31,679 bases of DNA from Candidatus Pelagibacterales bacterium (lineage in GTDB: Bacteria; Pseudomonadota; Alphaproteobacteria; TMED109): the NCBI GenBank assembly GCA_002720535.1, contig PBIU01000001.1, positions 1 to 31,679 on the forward strand, written 5' to 3'. The notes beneath the pieces are model-generated. The model searched no databases, was not told the origin of the DNA, and saw only the letters and a program-made list of their open reading frames with translations. Numbering within the stretch: position 1 is the stretch's first letter; every line of letters starts with the position of its first letter. Of the stretch, positions 6,805-16,073 are shown piece after piece. A program made the translations under genes and the position numbers.

Positions 6805-8667
6805 ATGTGTGGTTTTGCAGGCGTTATAGATTTAAATCATCTTGATATTAATGATGATTTAAACAAAAGAATGTTAGCTTCATTAGAAAGCTTAAATAAT
6901 AGAGGTCCTGACCAAAAGGGGACATATAAAGATGATTATTCTTATTTAGTTCATGCTAGGTTAAGTATTATTGATACCTCTGATAGTGGTAAACAACCTA
7001 TGACTAAGTATGGCAAAACTATTGTTTATAATGGAGAAATATATAACTTTAAAGAATTAAAAAATGAATTACAAAAAGCTGGATATGAATTTTTTTCTAA
7101 TTCTGATACTGAAGTATTATTGGCTGCATGGGATAATTGGGGGGAGCAATGCTTAAGTCATATAAACGGAATGTTCGCTTTTGCTATATGGGACAAACAA
7201 AATAAAAATCTAGTTCTAATACGTGATCCTTACGGTAAAAAACCATTATTATATTTAATTAAAAACAGAAATATTTTTTTTGCTTCTGATTTAAATAGTT
7301 TAGAAAAAATTGTTGATTGTGGGGAAATAAACCCTTTAGCTGTTGAAAGTTTATTTAAGCTAAGATTCATACATGATCCCTTAACTATATATAAAAACGT
7401 TTTCAAACTATCTGCTGGCAATATACTTAAATTTACAAAAAAAGAGGTATCTATAAAAAAATGGTATAATTTGTATAATTTTTCTTTTGATGGTCTAAAT
7501 AAAATAAGATTTAAAAATAATATTACAGAACTTTTTGATCAAGCCGTTAAGCGACGCCTAGTCTCCGATGTTGATGTTGGAGTTTTTCTATCTGGAGGCC
7601 TGGATTCTAGTCTAATTGTTTCTTCATTGGCAGAACAAGGTTATTCATTACCTTGTTTTACAATGGGTTTTGAAAACTCTTCTGATTATTATGAAGAACG
7701 TCCTCAGGCTAGTCGCTTAGCAAAATATTTTGGAATGAAAAGCTATACCTTCGAAATTAATGAAAAGATGACAATTAAAAAACTCCCAGAAATATTTAAC
7801 GCTAGTGATGAACCATTTGCAGATACAAGTGCAATACCATTTTACATGTTAGCAAATCAGGTTAGTTCTAAATTAAAAGTAGTTTTATCAGGAGATGGTG
7901 GTGATGAAGTATTTGCTGGCTATAGAAAGCACTTGGGTGAAAAATGGTCAAAATTACCTTACTTTATTCCTAAATATTTAAGAGATCTAATAATTAGTTC
8001 ACTAATAGAAAATAAAAATACTAGTTATGGAGAAATTTCTAGAAGAATTAGAAGACTTTTAATGAATAGTTCCAAAAATCCCTCTGAAAGGCAAGCAGGT
8101 TGGATAGAGCAAATAAATGAGAATACAATTAAAAAATTACTTGGCAATAATATAGAATTTACTAAAGATTTACTAGAAGAGTATAGAAAACCATTCCGTG
8201 ATCCTATTAATGCTATGTTGGCAGGAGATTTAGGTTTTTCTCTTACGGGAGATATGCTTGTAAAAGTAGATAGAATGAGTATGGCAAATAGTTTAGAAGT
8301 AAGATCTCCCTTATTAGATAGAGACTTGGTGGAGTATGTATTCTCTTTACCAGGAAAACTTAAAATTGGAAATTTCAAGGGTAAAATTTTATTAAAAGAT
8401 ACCTTTAAAAATAGGTTACCTAAATGGTCAATGAATTTAAGAAAAAAAGGCTTTGAAGTTCCAATAGCAGATTGGTTGCGTAATGATTTAAAAAAATTAG
8501 TTGAAGATAGTAGCTCCAAAAGTAATTTAGATAAATTAGGAATTATTGATACAAATATTATTGAAGAATGGAAGCAAGGATTATACTCAAATAAAAGAGA
8601 CACATCTTGGCAATTATGGACCTTAGTTTCCTATAAACAATGGATGGAATCTAGAGGAAAATTATAA
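6805..8667 (+). CDS. Asparagine-synthase-like glutamine amidotransferase
   Basis: This 620-residue protein has the two AsnB domains. The N-terminal Ntn-type glutaminase starts MCGFAG, with Cys2 as nucleophile, and has RGPDQ at 33-37 and YNGEIYN at 75-81. The C-terminal synthetase domain has the ATP-binding SGGLDSS at 263-269 and SGDGGDE further on. Both active sites look intact. Free asparagine synthesis is possible, but relatives in O-antigen clusters (WbpS type) amidate uronic acids. It lies in the same operon as a UDP-N-acetylhexosamine 6-dehydrogenase (10567-11829), so conversion of a uronic acid residue to its amide is the more attractive reading. It starts three bases after the glycosyltransferase stop and is followed by the DUF218 gene after one base. 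A second, diverged copy is at 20114-21997. Confidence 0.9.
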   Translation: MCGFAGVIDLNHLDINDDLNKRMLASLESLNNRGPDQKGTYKDDYSYLVHARLSIIDTSDSGKQPMTKYGKTIVYNGEIYNFKELKNELQKAGYEFFSNSDTEVLLAAWDNWGEQCLSHINGMFAFAIWDKQNKNLVLIRDPYGKKPLLYLIKNRNIFFASDLNSLEKIVDCGEINPLAVESLFKLRFIHDPLTIYKNVFKLSAGNILKFTKKEVSIKKWYNLYNFSFDGLNKIRFKNNITELFDQAVKRRLVSDVDVGVFLSGGLDSSLIVSSLAEQGYSLPCFTMGFENSSDYYEERPQASRLAKYFGMKSYTFEINEKMTIKKLPEIFNASDEPFADTSAIPFYMLANQVSSKLKVVLSGDGGDEVFAGYRKHLGEKWSKLPYFIPKYLRDLIISSLIENKNTSYGEISRRIRRLLMNSSKNPSERQAGWIEQINENTIKKLLGNNIEFTKDLLEEYRKPFRDPINAMLAGDLGFSLTGDMLVKVDRMSMANSLEVRSPLLDRDLVEYVFSLPGKLKIGNFKGKILLKDTFKNRLPKWSMNLRKKGFEVPIADWLRNDLKKLVEDSSSKSNLDKLGIIDTNIIEEWKQGLYSNKRDTSWQLWTLVSYKQWMESRGKL

Positions 8668-8668
8668 T

Positions 8669-9394
8669 TTGATAGATATATTATATAATGTAGCTTTTTT
8701 TCCGCTACCAATAATATGGTTCATGCTCTTTATAATAATATTCAACTTAAAAGATAAAATTTATTTTTATTTTAAGGCTATATTTATATTATTATTTATA
8801 ATCTCTTTGCCGATTACTATAGATATATTTAGTTTTCCGCTGAGTAAAGGCTCAAGTAAATTTACAGATGATCAAAAATTTTCCGCTATAATAGTATTAA
8901 CGGGAGGTATATATAAAGATATTAATGGGAATTGGCATCCTTCAAGTAATTCTATGAAACGAACCGCATTGGGTAATAATTTATCAAAGAAATTAAATAT
9001 ACCTTTAATAATTTCAGGTGGAAATAGCATAAAAGAAAATCCAGCAGAATCTCTTATAGTTTCTAATTTTATAGATAATAAAAATATTATTTTGGAGCAA
9101 ATAAGTAAAAATACATATGAATCTGCATTTAACTTAGAAAAAATTATGCTCAAGAATAATTTGAGTAAAAAAGATAATTTTATACTTATAACTTCTAAAA
9201 TTCATAATTTAAGAAGCGCTTTAACTTTTAAATCTCAAAATTATAAAATAAAAGTATATGATTATTCAACATTTGATAACTTAAATTTTTATAAATTTAT
9301 TCCAAACTCTAAATCACTTATTTTATTTAATAATGCGTTATATGAATATTATGGACTTATTAAGTATCTTCTATTAGGCCATATTTTAATTTGA
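8669..9394 (+). CDS. YdcF/SanA-like DUF218 membrane protein
   Basis: A 241-residue protein with two N-terminal hydrophobic segments (about residues 4-23 and 31-50) and a DUF218 domain. IVLTGG and IISGG form the Rossmann-like core, followed by NPAESLIVSNF and SKNTYESAFN, the usual conserved acidic and Asn/Thr positions. The predicted start is TTG at 8669, because AGGAAA at 8655 gives a good ribosome-binding site and the next in-frame ATG would cut into the first membrane helix. Members of this family (YdcF, SanA, ElyC) act at the cell envelope, and ElyC affects lipid-carrier use. A role in polysaccharide or undecaprenyl-phosphate metabolism fits the location but is not demonstrated by the sequence. 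Confidence 0.8.
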   Translation: MIDILYNVAFFPLPIIWFMLFIIIFNLKDKIYFYFKAIFILLFIISLPITIDIFSFPLSKGSSKFTDDQKFSAIIVLTGGIYKDINGNWHPSSNSMKRTALGNNLSKKLNIPLIISGGNSIKENPAESLIVSNFIDNKNIILEQISKNTYESAFNLEKIMLKNNLSKKDNFILITSKIHNLRSALTFKSQNYKIKVYDYSTFDNLNFYKFIPNSKSLILFNNALYEYYGLIKYLLLGHILI

Positions 9395-9407
9395 TATTAT
9401 GATTTAA

Positions 9408-10526
9408 ATGAATAGAAAAATAATATTTTTAGTAACTGAAGATTGGTATTTTTTATCACACAGATTACCTCTTGCATTAGCATGTAAGAAAAATGGCTAT
9501 GATGTTTCTGTAGCTTGTAAAGATACTGGAAAACTAAATATAATAAAAGAATACGGTTTTAAATGTTTTAATTTAAAGCTTCATAGGGGCTATTTTTCTA
9601 TCTTTATGGTTTTGAAAAATATAATAGAAATTAATAAGGTAATTGGAAAATCAAAAGCAAATATTATACATGCGGTATCGATGCAATCCATTATTCTTGG
9701 TCTTTTAGCTACAATTTTTAATTATAAGATTGGTTTTGTAGCCGCTATAACAGGTTTAGGTACTTTATTTATAACTAAAAATATAAAAAATAAATTAATT
9801 CTATTCTGTATAAATATTTTCTTAATCATATGTTTTAAAAAAAAGAATGTTAAAGTAATAGTGCAGAATAAAGACGATCAATACTTCGTTAGTAAAACTT
9901 TATTCTGCTCGTTAAATAAAATTTATTTAATTAGAGGTTCAGGAATAGATATCAATTATCATAAGTTACAGGAAGAACCAAACTCTCCACCAATTATAAT
10001 AAGTTATGTTGGCCGTATTATTCAGGATAAAGGTATAGAAAACTTAGTAGAAGCATTTAAGTTGGTATATAAAATTAATAAAAATATTAAATTATTATTA
10101 GTAGGTAGTGTGGATAAAAATAATATAAGGCCAATAAGTGATCAGTTTATTAGAGATAATAATAAAAATAATATAGAGTTTATTGGTGAAGTAAAAGATA
10201 TTAGAGAGATATGGAAGATATCACATGTCGCAATACTACCAAGTAAAAGAGAGGGCTTACCAAAAAGTTTATTAGAAGCAGCAGCTGCTGGAAGAGCAAT
10301 TATATCTTCTGATGTACCAGGCAGTAGAGAAATAGCTGTAAATTCAATAAATGCAGAAGTATTTTTACCAGAAGATATCAATGCTATGGTAAAAGCAATA
10401 TTGTATTTATCTAAAAACCATCAAGTAAGAAAAAGTTATGGCAAAAATAGTAGGAAATTAGTAGAAAGTGATATGTCAGAAGATAAAGTAATAAAAAACA
10501 CTTTATATGTATATCAGGATTTTTAA
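9408..10526 (+). CDS. GT4-type glycosyltransferase (PglA/CapM-like)
   Basis: A 372-residue GT-B glycosyltransferase. The N-terminus FLVTEDWYFLSHRLPLA is typical of the PglA/CapM/WbpT-like subgroup that acts on polyprenyl-diphosphate-linked sugars. The C-terminal half has YVGRIIQDKGIENLVEAF and the E-x7-E donor site in REGLPKSLLEAAAAGR. A hydrophobic stretch around residues 120-145 may help membrane association. The gene starts 13 bases after the DUF218 gene and is followed by a 40-base gap before the dehydrogenase gene. Subgroup members transfer N-acetylhexosamines, which would agree with the UDP-N-acetylhexosamine dehydrogenase downstream. The exact sugar is inference. Confidence 0.88.
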   Translation: MNRKIIFLVTEDWYFLSHRLPLALACKKNGYDVSVACKDTGKLNIIKEYGFKCFNLKLHRGYFSIFMVLKNIIEINKVIGKSKANIIHAVSMQSIILGLLATIFNYKIGFVAAITGLGTLFITKNIKNKLILFCINIFLIICFKKKNVKVIVQNKDDQYFVSKTLFCSLNKIYLIRGSGIDINYHKLQEEPNSPPIIISYVGRIIQDKGIENLVEAFKLVYKINKNIKLLLVGSVDKNNIRPISDQFIRDNNKNNIEFIGEVKDIREIWKISHVAILPSKREGLPKSLLEAAAAGRAIISSDVPGSREIAVNSINAEVFLPEDINAMVKAILYLSKNHQVRKSYGKNSRKLVESDMSEDKVIKNTLYVYQDF

Positions 10527-10566
10527 GATAAACATTTTTTCATAAAATATAGGATTATAAAAAATT

Positions 10567-11829
10567 ATGAATTATTTAAATAAAGAAATTGTTGTAATAG
10601 GTTTAGGTTATGTTGGTTTGCCATTAGCTGTAAAACTTGCAGCTCATTTTAAAGTAATTGGCTATGATATTTCAATTGATAGAATAAAAGAACTAACAGA
10701 CTGCAATGATTCTACAAAAGAAATTAAAAAAAATATATTAAGGAAAGCAAAAAATCTAATATTTACATGCGATAAATCTATGATATCTAATAAATGTATA
10801 TACATTATTACGGTTCCAACTCCTGTTAAAAAAAATAAATTACCTGACTTATCTTTATTAAAAAACGCATGTAAGTTAGTTGGTAAAAATATTCATAAGG
10901 GTGCAATAATAATATTTGAAAGTACAGTGTATCCAGGGGTAACAAAAAATATTTGTGCACCTATTATTGCAAAAGAATCTAATTTTAAATTAAATGAGGG
11001 TTTTTATTTAGGCTATAGTCCTGAAAGAATTAATCCAGGAGATAATCAACATTCATTAGATAAAATTATAAAAGTTATTTCTGGAAGTAATAACAAAATT
11101 ACGAAAATTATTGGTAAGATTTATGAAACTATAATTACTGCAGGAGTGTTCTATGCCAAAAATATAGAAGTTGCTGAAACGGCTAAAGCTATAGAAAATG
11201 CACAACGCGATATAAATATAGCTTTTGTTAATGAAGTTTCCCTTTTGTGTCAAAAATTAAATATTTCTGTATATGATGTTCTAAATGCAGCAAAAACAAA
11301 ATGGAATTTCTTACCTTTTCAACCAGGTTTAGTTGGAGGGCATTGTATAGGAGTGGATCCATATTATTTAGCACATATTGCAAAAAAGCTAAATTCAAGC
11401 ACTGATGTAATTTTATCAGGTAGAAGATTAAATGACAGTATGACAGCTATAGTATTTAAAGAAATTGAGAAACAAATTAGAAAAGACTCTAGAATATTAC
11501 AAATAGGCATATCATTTAAAGAAAATGTGCCAGATATTAGAAACTCTAAGTCAGCTGAACTAGCTAAGCTATTTCTTGAAAAAAAATATAAAATTGAAAT
11601 ACATGACCCTGTTGCTAATCCAAAGGAAGTACAAATCGATTTTGGGCTAACATTATCTAAATTATCAGGGAAATATGATTATATAATAATAGCAGTTGCA
11701 CATAATTTTATATATAGAAATAATATAAATATTTTAAAATATACCAAAAAATCATCCACTATATTTGATATTACAGGTAAATTTAAAAATAAATTATCTA
11801 AAAATAATATTAAGTATTGGTCATTATGA
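10567..11829 (+). CDS. tviB: UDP-N-acetyl-D-hexosamine 6-dehydrogenase (TviB/WbpO type)
   Basis: This 420-residue UDP-sugar dehydrogenase oxidises C6 of a UDP-N-acetylhexosamine to the uronic acid with two NAD+. It has the NAD-binding GLGYVG at 12-17, YDISIDRIKEL after the second strand, TVPTPV at 82-87, ESTVYPG at 118-124 and GYSPERINPGD at 149-159. The catalytic Cys260 lies in GGHCIGVDPYYL. The DST motif at 48-50 and the overall order of motifs place it with TviB/VipA and WbpO, not with UDP-glucose or UDP-ManNAc dehydrogenases. A C4-epimerase such as TviC was not found in the window, so whether the product stays gluco- or becomes galacto-configured is unknown. It probably supplies a HexNAcA donor to the adjacent glycosyltransferases. 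Confidence 0.9.
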   Translation: MNYLNKEIVVIGLGYVGLPLAVKLAAHFKVIGYDISIDRIKELTDCNDSTKEIKKNILRKAKNLIFTCDKSMISNKCIYIITVPTPVKKNKLPDLSLLKNACKLVGKNIHKGAIIIFESTVYPGVTKNICAPIIAKESNFKLNEGFYLGYSPERINPGDNQHSLDKIIKVISGSNNKITKIIGKIYETIITAGVFYAKNIEVAETAKAIENAQRDINIAFVNEVSLLCQKLNISVYDVLNAAKTKWNFLPFQPGLVGGHCIGVDPYYLAHIAKKLNSSTDVILSGRRLNDSMTAIVFKEIEKQIRKDSRILQIGISFKENVPDIRNSKSAELAKLFLEKKYKIEIHDPVANPKEVQIDFGLTLSKLSGKYDYIIIAVAHNFIYRNNINILKYTKKSSTIFDITGKFKNKLSKNNIKYWSL

Positions 11830-11842
11830 CTGTAGGAAAATT

Positions 11843-13282
11843 ATGATTAAAAATAAAAATATTATTCAAAATCATTTTGATAAATTAGCTTCTTCTAGAG
11901 ATATCTGGATTAAAAAATCTAAAGGTTTTTATTCTGAGGATATACGTTGTATGAAAGAATTAATACCTTCTGAATCTAAGGTTTTAGAAATTGGTTGCGG
12001 TAACGGTCATCTCTTGAGCTCATTAAAACCCTCCTATGGTCTAGGTATTGATATAAGTAAAGAGATGATAATTAAAGCAAAAGAGAAAAATAAGAATTTA
12101 ATATTTATTGAAGCAGATATTGAAGATGAAAATAGTATTAAAGAGATAAATGAAGTTTTTGATTTTATTATTTTATCGGATACAATTGGCTATTTGAGCG
12201 ATATTGAAGGTACTTTAAAACGAATACATAAATTTTGTAACTCAGATACTAGGATTATTATTGCTTACTATTCTCCTATTTGGGAGCCCGTTTTGAATCT
12301 TGCAGCGTGGCTCAAACTTAAAATGCCTGAATTAACTAAGACCCTTTTAAATGAATCAGATATTTCTTCTTTAATGAGCTCAGCTGGTTTTGAAACTGTT
12401 AAAAAACAAAAAAAAATTATTTTTCCTTTTTCTTTTTTGGGGATAGGTAGACTAATTAATAGATTTATATCATGTATTCCTCTAGTTTCTTATTTATGTG
12501 TAAGAAATTATGTTATATCTCGTTCTTTGCATGCTGTTTCATTAAATTTACCTCGTTCTGCGAGTGTAATAATTCCATGTAGAAATGAAAAAGGAAATAT
12601 AAGGAATGCATTAGAAAGATTACCTGTTTTTACCGAAAATATTGAGATTATTTTTGTTGAAGGGCACTCCCATGACGGTACTTGGGAAGAAGTTAATAAA
12701 GTAATTTTGGATCCAACCTTTATAGATAAAGGTTTTAAAATGATTGCAATTCAACAAAAAGGAAAAGGAAAAGCTGATGCAGTTTTTCAAGCTTTTGAAA
12801 AAGCAAAGAATGATGTTTTAATAATACTGGATGGTGATTTAACTGTGCCACCAGAGGATATTCCCAAATTTTGGAATAAAATTAGTAATGGCGATGCTGA
12901 ATATGTAAATGGTTCTAGGTTAATTTATCCTATGGAAAATGAGGCCATGCGATTTTTAAATTATGTTGCTAATAAAATGTTTTCTATATTATTTACATGG
13001 CTTTTAGGTCAGAGATATACTGATACTTTATGTGGAACTAAAGTAATTAGAAAAAGTCATTATGAAAAGGCAAGGAATAGAAATAAAGATTTAGGTGATT
13101 TTGATCCATTTGGTGATTTTTTTATAATTTTTGGTGCTGCAAGATTAAACTTAAAAATGTTAGAGGTTCCTATCAGGTATAGAGCTAGAGAATATGGAGA
13201 AACTCAGATTTCTAGATTTAGTCATGGTTTTCTTTTAATTAAAATGGTGATTTTTGCATTTTTTAAATTAAAGGCAACTTAA
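11843..13282 (+). CDS. Fusion of SAM-dependent methyltransferase and GT2 glycosyltransferase
   Basis: Two enzymes are joined in one 479-residue chain. Residues 1 to about 190 form a class I methyltransferase with motif I VLEIGCGNGHLL at 47-58. Residues 240-479 form a family 2 glycosyltransferase with VIIPCRNEKGNI at 242-253, LDGDLTVP at 329-336 containing the DxD site, and a C-terminal PIRYRAREYGETQI segment typical of polyprenyl-phosphate sugar synthases. A start at 11765 would overlap the dehydrogenase gene by 65 bases; the ATG at 11843 has AGGA at 11834-11837 and is preferred. The following gene encodes a GT-C membrane glycosyltransferase that would use a polyprenyl-phosphate sugar made by the GT2 half. 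The methyltransferase target is unknown. Confidence 0.87.
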   Translation: MIKNKNIIQNHFDKLASSRDIWIKKSKGFYSEDIRCMKELIPSESKVLEIGCGNGHLLSSLKPSYGLGIDISKEMIIKAKEKNKNLIFIEADIEDENSIKEINEVFDFIILSDTIGYLSDIEGTLKRIHKFCNSDTRIIIAYYSPIWEPVLNLAAWLKLKMPELTKTLLNESDISSLMSSAGFETVKKQKKIIFPFSFLGIGRLINRFISCIPLVSYLCVRNYVISRSLHAVSLNLPRSASVIIPCRNEKGNIRNALERLPVFTENIEIIFVEGHSHDGTWEEVNKVILDPTFIDKGFKMIAIQQKGKGKADAVFQAFEKAKNDVLIILDGDLTVPPEDIPKFWNKISNGDAEYVNGSRLIYPMENEAMRFLNYVANKMFSILFTWLLGQRYTDTLCGTKVIRKSHYEKARNRNKDLGDFDPFGDFFIIFGAARLNLKMLEVPIRYRAREYGETQISRFSHGFLLIKMVIFAFFKLKAT

Positions 13283-13284
13283 AT

Positions 13285-14601
13285 ATGAAGCTTTGTGGGT
13301 TAATATTCTTATTAGCTTTTACAGTAAGGTTTATAAATTTATTATTTTTAGATCTGAATATAGATACTTATCTTATTGAAGATCAAAAATTTTATTGGGA
13401 TTGGTCTTTAAAAGGCGCTTACTTACCTTGGAATGAATTATCATCTTTATTATTGACCGAAAGGATGCCTGGTGCATTTTTATTTTATGGTTTTCTACAA
13501 TGGTTAACTGCTAATAACCTATTTTTTGTTTTAATATTACAAGCATTATTAGATTCATTTACTTGCGTAATAATATTTCTATGTGCAGGATTAATGAATA
13601 AAAAATATGAATTATTTACTGGAATGTTTGCTATTTTTTCTCCTTTAATGATTATTATTAGTTCACAAATTCTTTCCGATACATTATTCCTTTTTCTTTT
13701 TACTTTTAGTTTATTTTTCTTATTAAAGTATTGGCGTTCTTCAAATTCAAAAAAGTATATATATTTAGCAGGATTATTTTTAGGTTTGTCAACTTTTACA
13801 AGAGCTGCAACTTTCCCTTTAATATTTATATCTTTACCTATAATTTTTTTGATTGTTAAAAAAAGTGGTAATAATTATATAAAATGTTTTTCTACTTTAA
13901 GCATATTTTTACTCATGGCTTTAGCGCCAATTTCTAATAGAGTTTTTGAGAATATTATTGAATATGATACATATTCTTTGACCTCGCAAGGTGGATCCCA
14001 TATAGCCTATTGGATGGTGCCTGGCGTTTTAGCAGTTAGTAAAGACATGGACAGAAAATCTGCTGTCAATTTAGTTAATATGGAAATCGATAAACTGGGA
14101 GGAGAAACAGGAAAACCCTTTAAAGATAGTAAAAAAAGAATTAATGCATCAATTAATATATTAAAACAAGAAAACATATATAATATCACTTATTCCTGGT
14201 TTAGGTCTTCTATTATAAACGTAATTAGTTCTCCAATTTTAATTGATTATAGAGTAAGGAGTTTATCTCATCCTTCTTTTGTAAAGGAAGGCAATATTAC
14301 TAAATGGATAGAAACACTATTTTCCAATAAAAAGTATTTTCCCTATTTAATAGTTTTATTATTATCTTTCACTGGTTCATTATTTTGTATTTACTCTATA
14401 TTGATGGGTTTTTATATTTTTACTAAGTCAAATTTATTTATATCTTTTTTATCTATATCAATAATTATGTATTTTTCCTTAATTACTGGCCCCACTGTTT
14501 CTCCAAAATATTGTATGCCATATTTACCAATTCTTCTTTATTTACAAGGAATGAGTATTAGTAGATTTATTCTTTTTATTAAAAATAGATATTATAGTTA
14601 A
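13285..14601 (+). CDS. GT-C membrane glycosyltransferase (GT39/ArnT-like)
   Basis: A 438-residue integral membrane protein with about ten hydrophobic segments. The acidic EDQKFYWDWS near residues 31-41, in the first periplasmic loop after TM1, corresponds to the catalytic acidic loop of ArnT/PMT-type GT-C enzymes that use polyprenyl-phosphate sugars. It starts two bases after the methyltransferase-GT2 fusion, whose GT2 half probably makes its lipid-linked donor. It would decorate the polysaccharide or lipid A on the periplasmic side. The last 60 bases of the gene overlap the convergent GT-C gene on the other strand. It is the last gene of the long + strand operon, and I see no clear terminator hairpin after it. 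Confidence 0.8.
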   Translation: MKLCGLIFLLAFTVRFINLLFLDLNIDTYLIEDQKFYWDWSLKGAYLPWNELSSLLLTERMPGAFLFYGFLQWLTANNLFFVLILQALLDSFTCVIIFLCAGLMNKKYELFTGMFAIFSPLMIIISSQILSDTLFLFLFTFSLFFLLKYWRSSNSKKYIYLAGLFLGLSTFTRAATFPLIFISLPIIFLIVKKSGNNYIKCFSTLSIFLLMALAPISNRVFENIIEYDTYSLTSQGGSHIAYWMVPGVLAVSKDMDRKSAVNLVNMEIDKLGGETGKPFKDSKKRINASINILKQENIYNITYSWFRSSIINVISSPILIDYRVRSLSHPSFVKEGNITKWIETLFSNKKYFPYLIVLLLSFTGSLFCIYSILMGFYIFTKSNLFISFLSISIIMYFSLITGPTVSPKYCMPYLPILLYLQGMSISRFILFIKNRYYS

Positions 14602-15987
14602 ACAAACTAATATTTCTATGAAGGGCATGCAAGTTAACATATATCTTGTTTCAAAATTAGAATTTAAACTAAAAAATATAGTTCTTGATACAAGATAAGA
14701 CATCGTTATAAGGCTGAAGGCAAAAACGGGGTCCTGTATTTTTCTTTTACGCATATTTAATAGGCTATATATTAGTAAAAGCATTAATATAAATCTATAT
14801 AATGCATTGAATCCTTTTGAAATAGCATGATAGGGATAAGCAAATGCTTTTTCTAAAAGAATATTAATGTTTCCTTTAGCTGCGGCTAATCTCTCATTTT
14901 TACTTAGTCCTCTGTCCGGCATTTCATTTGGCCAACCAAAACTAGAAAAAGGATTTGTCCACATTCTTACAAGTCTTATAGATGGGTAAGTTAACCAATA
15001 TTGTATAGGATTATTTTTAATTTTCTGATCTGCTATTTCTTTAAATTTATTATCTATTTCTATAGGAAAATCTTGTTTATCTATTGATTTTAATGTTTCA
15101 ACTAGTTTTTCAATTTTTACTTTTTCTTCATTATCTGCGTAAGCTCGCTGTGGTATACTTATCCCAATATAATTTTTTCTATTTATTCCCCATAATGCTC
15201 CAGGCCTTTCATATTCATGAGTGATCCAAGTTTTTGTCCATTTTAAATAACCAGTAGGAGATCTACTTCCATCAGGCATAATCATATCAGTAGGAATTAA
15301 TTTTGGTAAATCCACTATAATATTTCTTACAGTCCACGTCCCCCATGTTGATGCTAATATAATAGCTATTAAAAGACCTTTTTTAATACCTAATTTGAAT
15401 CCATGAATATATATAGTTGTTACAGCTACTGGAATAGTAAGAAAAACATTATCAAGTCTTATCCAAGTAGCAAATATTAGAGCTAAACCAATAGGAATGA
15501 TTCTAATTCTTTTTATAGATAGTGATATTATTATTTCGGCTATAAGATAAATAGTTGCTGCTAATGATAAAGTTTCTGTTTGAAGATATCTTGGCCATGC
15601 TATAAGTAAAGGAGAGAATGCTATAATTAGTCCGATAATTATCATAGTATTTTTATTTTTTGTTAACATATAAATAGACTTTAGTAACCATAAGCAAGAT
15701 ATGCTATATATTATGCTTTGCATTATCCTTATAGCGTTGTCAGAATTATTAAAAATTAACCATCCAATTGATATAAATAAGGGATAACCTGGTCCATGGT
15801 TGCCCCCAAAATGAGGAATGCATTTTTCAGAAAGTGGATCTGAAAGAGAAACTCCACATCCATTAAGTATGTTTTTAGCCACAGTGGTATAAATTTCATA
15901 ATCGCCACCATATTCTGGAAAGAAAAGTATAAATAATATGCGAGGTAATATTATAATGAAAAAAAATATAATATATGTAGTATGCAT
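14542..15987 (-). CDS. GT-C membrane glycosyltransferase (GT39/ArnT-like)
   Basis: A 481-residue multispanning protein with about ten to twelve hydrophobic segments. Near the N-terminus, after TM1, GGDYEIYTTVAKNIL (residues 26-40) and FGGNHGPGYPLF (64-75) are the pattern of GT39-type transferases, with the Asp of GGDYE as the likely catalytic acid. It faces the preceding gene and overlaps its 3' end by 60 bases. Its 5' end is separated by 86 bases from the divergent radical SAM gene, so it has its own promoter somewhere in 15988-16073. It probably transfers a sugar from a polyprenyl-phosphate donor in the periplasm; the GT2 enzyme at 21997-22950 is a possible donor synthase. Confidence 0.8.
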   Translation of the reverse strand: MHTTYIIFFFIIILPRILFILFFPEYGGDYEIYTTVAKNILNGCGVSLSDPLSEKCIPHFGGNHGPGYPLFISIGWLIFNNSDNAIRIMQSIIYSISCLWLLKSIYMLTKNKNTMIIIGLIIAFSPLLIAWPRYLQTETLSLAATIYLIAEIIISLSIKRIRIIPIGLALIFATWIRLDNVFLTIPVAVTTIYIHGFKLGIKKGLLIAIILASTWGTWTVRNIIVDLPKLIPTDMIMPDGSRSPTGYLKWTKTWITHEYERPGALWGINRKNYIGISIPQRAYADNEEKVKIEKLVETLKSIDKQDFPIEIDNKFKEIADQKIKNNPIQYWLTYPSIRLVRMWTNPFSSFGWPNEMPDRGLSKNERLAAAKGNINILLEKAFAYPYHAISKGFNALYRFILMLLLIYSLLNMRKRKIQDPVFAFSLITMSYLVSRTIFFSLNSNFETRYMLTCMPFIEILVCLTIISIFNKKNKSTNTHSL

Positions 15988-16073
15988 TAAAATAAGTCTT
16001 TATAGTTAAATAATAATATTATTGCATTTTTAATAAATGGAAGTAAGTAATAAATTTTTAAGGGTATTTAAAA
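15988..16073. promoter_or_regulatory. Divergent intergenic region
   Basis: This 86-base, almost pure A/T stretch separates divergent starts and must hold promoters for both the GT-C gene (-) and the radical SAM gene (+). It contains AATAATATTATT, a palindrome at 16012-16023, but such strings are expected by chance at this composition. I cannot assign -35 and -10 boxes with confidence. AAGGGT at about 16060-16065 is the ribosome-binding site for the + strand gene. Confidence 0.35.

Noticed and set aside
8025..8603. A 192-codon minus-strand open frame
   Set aside because: It lies wholly inside the first asparagine-synthase-like gene and has no recognisable protein features.
11765..11842. Longer N-terminus for the methyltransferase-GT2 fusion
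   Set aside because: It would overlap the dehydrogenase gene, whereas the ATG at 11843 has a good ribosome-binding site.
16012..16023. AATAATATTATT palindrome as an operator
   Set aside because: A similar string recurs near 25267, and such A/T palindromes are expected by chance at this composition.
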